Positions 1-5,670 of a stretch of DNA of 7,584 bases are shown here, piece by piece. A program made the translations under genes and the position numbers. Where the stretch lies: positions 7,887 to 15,470 of the forward strand of contig JABAAV010000031.1 of the NCBI GenBank assembly GCA_014238595.1, in the 5' to 3' direction. How positions within the stretch are numbered: the stretch's first letter is position 1; each line of letters opens with the position of its first letter. Source of the stretch: Myxococcales bacterium. Lineage in GTDB: Bacteria > Myxococcota_A > Polyangia > Haliangiales > J016. Below the pieces are notes generated by a model. That model did not search any database and had not been told where the DNA came from. It saw nothing but the letters and a program-made list of their open reading frames with translations.

Positions 1-975
1 GGTCATGGTCTTGAACATACTGGTGGTACACTCGATAAATTAGAATCGATTCCTGGCTTTCGGGTCAATCTTACTATCACACAGATGGAAAAGATTCTTT
101 CAAAAATTGGTGTATGTATTATGGAACAAACGGAACGTATTGTTCCTGCAGATAGAATTCTATATGCCCTTCGTGATGTTACAGGCACTGCTGAATCTAT
201 TCCTCTCATTGCATCTTCGATTATGTCAAAAAAATTAGCCGAAGATATCGATGGATTAGTGATTGATTGTAAAATGGGACAAGGCGCGTTGATGAAAAAT
301 AAAAGCGACACCTTCAAACTCATTGAAGCCCTTAAACTTATTGCAAAACATTCTGAAAAAGAAATTACCATTGTATTGACAGATATGAATGATCCTATTG
401 GGAACACCGTAGGTAATGCTCTTGAGATTGAAGAATCTATTGATGTCCTCAAAGGAGAAGGTCCTGGAGACACCAAAGAGCTGATCGTTGTCTTGGGTGC
501 TGAAATGCTTCTTTGTGGAGGGTTGTGTGACACCGCTAAAGAGGGTGAAGATCAAATCCGCGAGGTACTCAATAACGGAAAAGCACTTGAGGTGTTTCGA
601 TCACTGATCGAAATTCAAGGTGGTGATCCTAATGTCATTGACAAACCTAAAGAGTTGTTGCCACAAGCCAAACATTCCACACCCATTCTTGCACCATCAA
701 CAGGTGTCATTACCGAAGTGCTGTCCGAAAAAATTGCTAAAGCTGCATTAATTCTTGGAGGAGGAAAAGAAACAAAAGCGGATGTGATTGATCCTTCGGT
801 TGGCGTTGAATTCACAGCCAAACGAGGCACTCATATTAACAAAGGCGATCCAATGGCATTCGTACGTCACAATGGACATCGTGATGACGAAGCGATTCGT
901 TATGTTCAAGAGGCCTATAAAATTAAAGATCCTTCTGAGACCACTGATTCTCGCATCATTAATATTTTTCGATAG
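1..975 (+). CDS. deoA: Thymidine / pyrimidine-nucleoside phosphorylase, 5'-partial
   Basis: Cytoplasmic enzyme that splits thymidine or deoxyuridine with phosphate into base and deoxyribose 1-phosphate. The frame is open from base 1, so the N-terminus is outside the window. The 324 visible residues run from the glycine-rich HTGGTLDKLE signature (visible residues 6-15) through LRDVT (57-61) and SSIMSKKLA (72-80) to the C-terminal domain with DPSVGVEF (234-241). E. coli DeoA has 440 residues, so about 115 are missing. The pyrimidine-contacting Arg, Ser and Lys of E. coli DeoA (R171, S186, K190) match R58, S73 and K77 with identical spacing. The signature deviates: GHGLEHTGG is read where the family usually has GRGLGHTGG. 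First visible gene of the nucleoside operon, with the next start 8 bp after its stop. Thymidine rather than broad pyrimidine specificity cannot be settled from sequence. Confidence 0.93.
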   Translation, partial: GHGLEHTGGTLDKLESIPGFRVNLTITQMEKILSKIGVCIMEQTERIVPADRILYALRDVTGTAESIPLIASSIMSKKLAEDIDGLVIDCKMGQGALMKNKSDTFKLIEALKLIAKHSEKEITIVLTDMNDPIGNTVGNALEIEESIDVLKGEGPGDTKELIVVLGAEMLLCGGLCDTAKEGEDQIREVLNNGKALEVFRSLIEIQGGDPNVIDKPKELLPQAKHSTPILAPSTGVITEVLSEKIAKAALILGGGKETKADVIDPSVGVEFTAKRGTHINKGDPMAFVRHNGHRDDEAIRYVQEAYKIKDPSETTDSRIINIFR

Positions 976-983
976 GAAACGCT

Positions 984-1817
984 ATGCAAACGAACAAGGA
1001 TCACATTCAGCATGTCAACGAAGCAGCACAAACAATTACATCACGCTATGGCAAAGCTTTGCCTAATATTGTTTTTGTATTAGGCAGTGGTCTTGGTTCT
1101 TTTGCCGACAATATCGATGACCCTTGTACGATTGATTACAAAGATATTCCTCATTTCCCGACATCAACCGTTGTTGGTCATGCAGGACAGCTTGTCATAG
1201 GCCATTGTTCAAACACGCCTTGTATTGTCATGAAAGGACGAAGCCATTTTTATGAAGGCTACAGCACTCAACAAATTACACTTCCTCTTCGGGCATTGTT
1301 ATCTTTGGGTGTCAAAACAGTTGTTCTAACCAATGCCGCAGGAGGTATTCGTAAAAATCTCATCCCAGGGACGTTCATGCTTATCACTGATCATATTAAT
1401 ATGTGCCCTGAAAATCCGTTGCGTGGAACCAACAATGCCTCATGGGGACAACGGTTTCCTGACATGTCTCGTGCCTATGATCGGACATTACGTGATCTAG
1501 CCTATACTTCAGCCGAAGATTGTGGTGTTCATCTTTTCGAAGGGGTCTATGCCAACATGCCTGGACCTTCATATGAAACACCTGCTGAAATCAATATGCT
1601 TCGGATATTAGGTGTTGATGCCGTCGGTATGTCTACGGTCATGGAAACAATTGTCGCCAATCATATGGGCGCAAAAGTTTTGGGCATTTCATGTATCACC
1701 AATAGTGCTGCATCATCGAAAGGCACAAAACTTTCTCATGGAGACGTAACAACAACATCTCAACGTGTTGAGTCCTCATTTGTGTCGCTCTTATCTCGTA
1801 TTGCCAAAGATTTATAA
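984..1817 (+). CDS. punA: Purine nucleoside phosphorylase, class II (trimeric type)
   Basis: Phosphorolysis of purine ribo- and deoxyribonucleosides, typically inosine and guanosine in this class, to free base and (deoxy)ribose 1-phosphate in the cytoplasm. The 277 residues match the usual length and carry the family landmarks in order: VLGSGLGSFAD near residue 31 (phosphate loop), FPTSTVVGHAGQL near 57, GRSHFYEGYS near 84 (phosphate-binding histidine), TNAAGGI near 115, MPGPSYETPAE near 192 (purine-pocket glutamate), VGMSTVMETIVA near 213 and CITNSAA near 236 (base-binding asparagine). The start is ATG with an AGGAAA Shine-Dalgarno at 974-979, which overlaps the stop codon of the upstream phosphorylase, so translation is probably coupled. 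It is the purine counterpart of the preceding gene. The variant SAASSKG where many homologues have LAAG is minor. Family assignment is firm; the preferred base is inferred. The symbol deoD or pnp is also used for this family. Confidence 0.94.
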   Translation: MQTNKDHIQHVNEAAQTITSRYGKALPNIVFVLGSGLGSFADNIDDPCTIDYKDIPHFPTSTVVGHAGQLVIGHCSNTPCIVMKGRSHFYEGYSTQQITLPLRALLSLGVKTVVLTNAAGGIRKNLIPGTFMLITDHINMCPENPLRGTNNASWGQRFPDMSRAYDRTLRDLAYTSAEDCGVHLFEGVYANMPGPSYETPAEINMLRILGVDAVGMSTVMETIVANHMGAKVLGISCITNSAASSKGTKLSHGDVTTTSQRVESSFVSLLSRIAKDL

Positions 1818-1850
1818 TTCACTATACTCCATAGTAGACCGCGTACTGTT

Positions 1851-2270
1851 ATGCCTATCGATGAAAAACAATTGATACAAGAAGCAAGTCATGCTCGGCA
1901 ACATTCCTATGCACCCTATTCTAATCTTCATATTGGAGCAGCTATTGCTGTTGGGGATACCATTTACAAAGCCTCTAACATTGAAAATGCATCATTTGGT
2001 GCAACCATATGTGCTGAACGAGCAGCCATGTCAATTCTGGTTTCTCAAGGACATCGCACTATCAATGGAATCGCCATTGTAAGCTCTTTATCACCACCGA
2101 TTCCACCCTGTGGTATTTGTCTTCAAATGCTTCAAGAGTTTGCCGTTGATCCAGAAAACTTTTATGTTGTTTTAGCCAATGATCAAAATGAAATCATTCG
2201 CACAACATTGGCAACATTAATCCCTCATAGATTTGTTTGTAGTGACGTCATACGATCAAGGAAACAATGA
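1851..2270 (+). CDS. cdd: Cytidine deaminase
   Basis: Zinc hydrolase that deaminates cytidine and deoxycytidine to uridine and deoxyuridine, feeding the pyrimidine phosphorylase of the same operon. At 139 residues it is the short, homotetramer-type enzyme rather than the long dimeric E. coli type. Visible motifs are YAPYSNLHIGAA (20-31), NIENASFG (43-50, ribose-contacting Asn and Glu), CAER (54-57, zinc Cys and catalytic Glu) and PPCGIC (85-90, the two further zinc Cys, C87 and C90). The C-terminal LIPHRF corresponds to the usual L-P-x-x-F end, followed by a short tail. The gap from the preceding gene is 33 bp. The ATG at 1851 has no recognisable Shine-Dalgarno; it is chosen because the protein then begins at the normal distance before the APYS motif. 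The stop codon overlaps the next start (ATGA). Confidence 0.94.
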   Translation: MPIDEKQLIQEASHARQHSYAPYSNLHIGAAIAVGDTIYKASNIENASFGATICAERAAMSILVSQGHRTINGIAIVSSLSPPIPPCGICLQMLQEFAVDPENFYVVLANDQNEIIRTTLATLIPHRFVCSDVIRSRKQ

Positions 2271-2287
2271 CAAAGGAAATAATGACA
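2258..2287 (+). promoter_or_regulatory. Duplicated ribosome-binding site and start codon
   Basis: Two adjacent 15-bp copies, 2258-2272 and 2273-2287, differ at a single base (C versus T at their eighth position). Each contains AAGGAAA followed two bases later by ATG, and both ATGs are in the same frame, so the protein begins MTKEI-MTKNL from the first start. The first copy also contains the cdd stop codon in an ATGA overlap. This explains the start ambiguity of the amidohydrolase. Whether both starts are used is unknown. Confidence 0.8.
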
Positions 2288-3607
2288 AAGAATCTTGTTA
2301 TTCAAAATGGATTGATCGTAACAGCCAATGAACATCTCGATGTTTTCACGGGCGATATTTGGATTAAAGATGATTGTATCGTCAGTATGGGCAGCACTAT
2401 TTCGCCACCGAACGATGCAACAAGGATTGATGCAACAAACTGCATCGTCATGCCAGGATTAATACAAACACATGTTCATACCTGTCAAACATTAGCCCGT
2501 GGCTATGCGGATCATTTATCTCTGCTTGATTGGCTCAAACAACTGATTTGGCCATATGAGGCCACGCTAACCGCTTCTGATGTTGCCATTGCAGCAAAAC
2601 TCGCGATGACAGAGCTTGTGTTAGGTGGCACAACATCCATCTTAGACATGGGAACGGTTCGTCATACCGAACATATTTTTCAAGCAGCGCACGACATTGG
2701 TATACGCGCCCATATTGGAAAAGTCATGATGGACAAACAAGAGGACATGATTCCAAAACCTCTACAGGAAAACACGCGGCAATCAATCGATGAATCAATC
2801 GCATTATATAAACAATGGCATGGAAAAGAAAATGAACGACTTCATTATGCTCTTGCACCACGATTCTCTCTTTCCTGTACCAAACAACTACTTGTCGAAA
2901 CTGCACAAATAGCACGTGATTACAATTTGCTTATTCATACGCATGCTAACGAAACACTAGAAGAAATTGAACTGATTCAAAAAGAACTCAACGTCACACA
3001 TCTTGAATACCTTCATTCGCTTGGGTTGACAGGGAAACATGTAGCACTGGCTCATTGTGTACATCTTCAAGATATAGAACGAAACATCATCAAAGAAACA
3101 GAAACACATATTGTTCATTGCCCTTCATCAAATCTTAAACTCGCCTCTGGTATTGCTCCAACACCAGAATATCTCAAAGAACATATTAATATCGGCATCG
3201 GCGCAGATGGTGCCCCGTGCAATAATAATCTGGATGGTTTTTGGGAAATGCGACTAGCAGCATTGATTCAATGTCCTCGCTTCACCGCAAAAGCCTTGCA
3301 AACACATCAAGTTTTGCGCATGGCAACATTATCGGGTGCACAAATTTTAGGATCAACAGATCAAATAGGTTCTCTTGAGGTCAATAAAAAAGCCGACATT
3401 ATTATTGTGGATAATCAAAATTCTCATACGGTGCCACAAAACAATCCCTATTCGACCCTTGTCTATACCAGTCGTAGTAGCGATGTGCGTGATGTTATTA
3501 TTGATGGAAAAATTATTGTTAAAGAAAAGCATCTGCTCACAGCCGATACTGAAGAAACAATCCATCATGCTCAAGAGCATGCTAATGAGATTTTCAAACG
3601 AATCTAG
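2267..3607 (+). CDS. Amidohydrolase, guanine/adenosine-type deaminase family
   Basis: Metal-dependent deaminase of the TrzA/SsnA/S-adenosylhomocysteine-deaminase group of amidohydrolases, 446 residues, a normal length. After a short N-terminal beta-sandwich strand (NLVIQNGLIVT) come the metal motif HVH (H69, H71), HTHANET (residues 224-230, metal His and catalytic Glu), LAHCVHL (261-267, third metal His) and GADGAPCNN (312-320, metal Asp D314). The C-terminal strand GSLEVNKKADIIIVD closes the beta-sandwich. The DGAPCNNNLD form is seen, to my recollection, in proteins annotated as guanine deaminase or 5'-deoxyadenosine/SAH deaminase. Position in a nucleoside-degradation operon and facing xdhC/mocA makes guanine to xanthine attractive, but this is inference; deoxyadenosine-type substrates are the main alternative. 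Two starts exist: ATG 2267 (overlapping the cdd stop) and in-frame ATG 2282, each with its own AAGGAAA. The latter gives the more typical N-terminus, 441 residues. Confidence 0.88.
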   Translation: MTKEIMTKNLVIQNGLIVTANEHLDVFTGDIWIKDDCIVSMGSTISPPNDATRIDATNCIVMPGLIQTHVHTCQTLARGYADHLSLLDWLKQLIWPYEATLTASDVAIAAKLAMTELVLGGTTSILDMGTVRHTEHIFQAAHDIGIRAHIGKVMMDKQEDMIPKPLQENTRQSIDESIALYKQWHGKENERLHYALAPRFSLSCTKQLLVETAQIARDYNLLIHTHANETLEEIELIQKELNVTHLEYLHSLGLTGKHVALAHCVHLQDIERNIIKETETHIVHCPSSNLKLASGIAPTPEYLKEHINIGIGADGAPCNNNLDGFWEMRLAALIQCPRFTAKALQTHQVLRMATLSGAQILGSTDQIGSLEVNKKADIIIVDNQNSHTVPQNNPYSTLVYTSRSSDVRDVIIDGKIIVKEKHLLTADTEETIHHAQEHANEIFKRI

Positions 3608-3613
3608 TCACGA

Positions 3614-4216
3614 TCAATGCCCAGATGTTAAATCAGTCGGGGTATCAACATCTGAAATCACAGTGTTGCTATCGACAACAAGACGACATACTCGTTTTGA
3701 ATCTGCATAAACAACATCGCGCGCACCCTGTTTGCCATCAATAGAATCGATGAGTTCCTGCCAGATTTTTTTAGAAAACCATGTGGGATGTCCACCATGC
3801 GTTTGATAAGAAGGCAGTACAATATCATAATGTCCATGAGAAGATTCATTGAGAATTTGATGAACAATCGCCGAGGATACATATCCATGATCAACAGGCC
3901 ACAGTAAGGCTCCTGTTAAAGCAACATGATGTTGCTTTAAATAAGAAAAGCCCAAGCTCACCGAAGCAGCCATCCCATAGGTTGTTTGTGTGTTTTCAAT
4001 GACCATAAGATTTAATCGTTTGGCTTCTAAAGACACGGATTGAATAAATGGTGCTCCAGCCACCACAACACAGGAATCAATGTGACATTCTTTTGCGGTC
4101 GTTGCAATCTGTTCTAAAAATGAAAGTCCTTGTGTTGTTTTCAGCAAGGCTTTCGCTTGATAACCAAGCCTTGATCCTTGCCCCGCAGCAGGAATAACTA
4201 GTCCAGTATGGCTCAT
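3614..4216 (-). CDS. mocA: MocA/MobA-like nucleotidyltransferase (molybdenum cofactor)
   Basis: NTP-transferase-fold protein of the MobA/MocA family, which attaches CMP or GMP to molybdopterin; MocA relatives make the cytosine dinucleotide cofactor of molybdenum hydroxylases. With the ATG at 4216 it has 200 residues, a normal length, and starts directly at the nucleotide-binding loop PAAGQGSRLG (9-18) with a following Lys (K22). Further motifs are GMAASVSLGF (81-90), WPVDHGYV (106-113, metal Asp D109), GGHPTWF (141-147), GARDVV (164-169) and DVDTPTDL (189-196). The family usually reads D-x-P where this one has D-H-G. The ATG overlaps the xdhC stop (ATGA), arguing for translational coupling; no Shine-Dalgarno is evident. 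An in-frame TTG at 4246 would add ten residues but overlaps xdhC by 34 bp and is less likely. The cofactor role is inferred from family and the xdhC neighbour; CTP versus GTP specificity is not decided. Confidence 0.87.
   Translation of the reverse strand: MSHTGLVIPAAGQGSRLGYQAKALLKTTQGLSFLEQIATTAKECHIDSCVVVAGAPFIQSVSLEAKRLNLMVIENTQTTYGMAASVSLGFSYLKQHHVALTGALLWPVDHGYVSSAIVHQILNESSHGHYDIVLPSYQTHGGHPTWFSKKIWQELIDSIDGKQGARDVVYADSKRVCRLVVDSNTVISDVDTPTDLTSGH
3622..3654. repeat. 8-bp inverted repeat at the convergent gene end
   Basis: CAGATGTT at 3622-3629 and its perfect complement AACATCTG at 3647-3654 flank a 17-base loop. It lies in the last codons of the mocA-like gene, just past the tail-to-tail junction with the amidohydrolase. 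There is no T-tract on either side, so it is not a typical intrinsic terminator; it may simply arise from coding sequence. Confidence 0.4.
3916..3940. repeat. Perfect 11-bp inverted repeat with 3-base loop
   Basis: TTAAAGCAACA at 3916-3926 is followed by TGA and then its exact complement at 3930-3940. It sits inside the mocA-like reading frame, where it encodes LKQHHVAL just before the WPVDH metal motif. On the mocA strand it is followed by an AGGAG stretch. No T-tract follows on either strand, so it is not a classical terminator. Its function is unknown; it would form a stable stem in the mRNA. Confidence 0.6.
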
Positions 4217-5181
4217 CGTGTTTTGGCCGCTACAGTGTTTGTACAATCCCTGTATTGGTTTCGGACTTCGATAAGTTCAGCAACAATGGATACAGCAATT
4301 TCATTGACTGATTCTGCTTCAATAATGCCCATCGGTGATTTTAATTGATTCCAAAAACGTTCAGGAACAGTCCCTTTAACATCGAGTCGATTTTTAAATC
4401 GTCGGCGTTTACCTTTGCTTCCAATCAATCCCACATAAGCCACATGCTCTATGTTGCTTACTTGTTCTACAATATCCTGATCAATGGCATGATCCCGTGT
4501 TGCAATCACGACATAATCATGACTGTCTATGATAATGTTTTGTTTGTGTAGGTAGGAAATATCAAAAGAATCACAATATTGTTCCACCCAAGAAGGTAAC
4601 GATTCTACATTTTCTGTTTCACCGTCATCACACACCACAGGAAAAAATCCAACTTCGGCGGCAAGTTTGCCTACAGCTTTATTGATATGACCATAGCCAA
4701 ACAAAAACAATCGAGGTGATGGCATGATTGTTTCATAAAAATTTTCATGCGCCATGTAAGCAGGGAAATAAGCATCAATATCAATAGGCTCTATTATTTT
4801 ATCATCACCATTTAAAGGTGTTGTGATCTTCACAGGCTGTCGCTGTTCCATGTAGATTAATAATTGTTTGAACATATCAAGATGCGGCGATACCGGCTCT
4901 ATATATAGCTCCATCGATCCTCCACAACACATACCCAAATCGCGTACTAAATGACGTTTGAAACATTGTGATTGATTGTTTTTGCATATCTCGAGCGCTT
5001 GATTAATGGCTTCATACTCAAGACGTCCCCCACCCACTGTGCCTGCAACAAGACCTTGAGGAGCAACAAGCAAGCGCGCACCTGGTTGCCGCGGGACGGA
5101 TCCTTGAACATCAATCACGGTGATCAATACAGCAGGTGTTTTCTGTATTGCAAGCTCAAGAGCATGATGAAAAATTTTCAT
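4213..5181 (-). CDS. xdhC: XdhC family molybdenum-hydroxylase maturation protein
   Basis: XdhC/CoxI-type chaperone that, in characterised members, binds molybdenum cofactor, helps its sulfuration and delivers it to xanthine dehydrogenase or related hydroxylases in the cytoplasm. The 322 residues hold both family domains. The N-terminal XdhC/CoxI domain has GSVPRQPGARLLV (27-39), GTVGGGRLEYEA (47-58) and LGMCCGGSMELYIEP (82-96), whose Cys pair is the region implicated in cofactor binding. The C-terminal Rossmann-like domain has FGYGHI (161-166), ATRDHAID (227-234), YVGLIGSKGKR (249-259) and the end motif NEIAVSIVAELI (293-304). It overlaps mocA by four bases and follows a small unknown gene by 20 bp, so it appears mid-operon. 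No molybdenum hydroxylase subunit occurs in the window. No clear Shine-Dalgarno precedes the ATG at 5181. The family call is firm; the client enzyme is unknown. Confidence 0.93.
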   Translation of the reverse strand: MKIFHHALELAIQKTPAVLITVIDVQGSVPRQPGARLLVAPQGLVAGTVGGGRLEYEAINQALEICKNNQSQCFKRHLVRDLGMCCGGSMELYIEPVSPHLDMFKQLLIYMEQRQPVKITTPLNGDDKIIEPIDIDAYFPAYMAHENFYETIMPSPRLFLFGYGHINKAVGKLAAEVGFFPVVCDDGETENVESLPSWVEQYCDSFDISYLHKQNIIIDSHDYVVIATRDHAIDQDIVEQVSNIEHVAYVGLIGSKGKRRRFKNRLDVKGTVPERFWNQLKSPMGIIEAESVNEIAVSIVAELIEVRNQYRDCTNTVAAKTR

Positions 5182-5201
5182 TCACGCATTAACCATGATG
5201 G

Positions 5202-5642
5202 TTATTTTTTAGAAGATTTATCCAACATCGACAGTAGTTTCCCCATCGAATATGTTTCTAATTTTTTAATATAATCGGAATCTTTGAGTTTCATCTTCAT
5301 GGTAGCAACAGCTTTAACCAATGAGGTCTTGTCACTATAATGTTCTTGTACATGTTTAGAGAGATCAGATAACCGAAGTAATTTGCCATTGGAAACCGAT
5401 TGCATTCGTTTTTTGAAATCCGTGACATTCTCACCCGCATGTCGAATCGATTCGGGGAGTGAAGCAATTAATGCCTCTTTATTACCATAGAGGCGTTTCA
5501 TTTTTGTTAATGGTGTTTCTTGATTAAGCATAAGCGATGTCCTTTGCAGAGCATGCTGCCTTACGGGACTAGCTTCTGTCAAGCTCAATAAATAGAGAGC
5601 CAATTCATCGTGTTCGTATCGTTTTTGACCATGATGACGCAA
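5202..5642 (-). CDS. Unrecognised small protein with two internal repeats
   Basis: I do not recognise this 146-residue, Lys-rich, probably soluble and helical protein; no signal peptide or membrane segment is visible. Its C-terminal two thirds is a degenerate tandem repeat: residues 52-97 (YGNKEALI ... SNGKLLRLSDLSK) align with 102-146 (YSDKTSLV ... SMGKLLSMLDKSSKK), sharing Y-x-x-K-x-x-L, a later aromatic-x-K-K/R and S-x-GKLL. The start is uncertain. The longest frame begins at TTG 5642, immediately after an in-frame stop and without a Shine-Dalgarno. An internal ATG at 5531 has AAAGGA eight bases upstream and would give 109 residues that still include both repeats. It lies between an exported-protein gene (28 bp upstream for the long form) and xdhC (20 bp downstream), all on one strand, so cotranscription is likely. 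This context alone does not show a role in molybdoenzyme assembly. Confidence 0.6.
   Translation of the reverse strand: MRHHGQKRYEHDELALYLLSLTEASPVRQHALQRTSLMLNQETPLTKMKRLYGNKEALIASLPESIRHAGENVTDFKKRMQSVSNGKLLRLSDLSKHVQEHYSDKTSLVKAVATMKMKLKDSDYIKKLETYSMGKLLSMLDKSSKK
5540..5545 (-). promoter_or_regulatory. Possible Shine-Dalgarno for internal ATG at 5531
   Basis: On the minus strand AAAGGA lies eight bases before the ATG at 5531, a good match in sequence and spacing. The TTG at 5642 has no such site. This favours, but does not prove, a 109-residue product for the small unknown gene. Confidence 0.45.
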
Positions 5643-5648
5643 TTATTT

Positions 5649-5670
5649 AATGTTAAAAGTTTGCAGATCC
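5649..5670. repeat. 22-bp direct repeat downstream of paralog A, copy 1
   Basis: The 22 bases directly after the paralog A stop codon are identical to those after the paralog B stop codon (6765-6786). Identity just past the coding end shows that the duplicated segment extended beyond the gene, in a unit of about 1.1 kb. Copy 1 runs to within a few bases of the TTG of the small unknown gene. Confidence 0.85.

Noticed and set aside
3..533. Long open frame of 176 residues on the minus strand
   Set aside because: It lies entirely opposite the deoA-like gene, has a Ser/Ile-rich composition typical of an antisense frame, and shows no motif.
788..1066. Open frame of 92 residues spanning the deoA/punA junction
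   Set aside because: Out-of-frame shadow of two strongly supported genes.
1821..1835. Small hairpin ACTAT-ACTCC-ATAGT between punA and cdd
   Set aside because: Only five base pairs and no T-tract; too weak to call a terminator or attenuator.
3375..3710. Open frame of 111 residues on the plus strand across the convergent junction
   Set aside because: It overlaps the conserved C-terminus of the amidohydrolase in another frame and the end of the mocA-like gene antisense; composition is not protein-like.
5443..5454. 12-bp palindrome CGAATCGATTCG in the small unknown gene
   Set aside because: Single occurrence inside coding sequence, and a GAATCGAT core recurs by chance elsewhere (such as near 43); no sign it is an operator.
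5577..5582. TTGACA on the minus strand as a possible promoter -35 element
   Set aside because: At 17-18 bases spacing only CAGCAT-like sequence is found, a poor -10, and the hexamer lies in an open frame.
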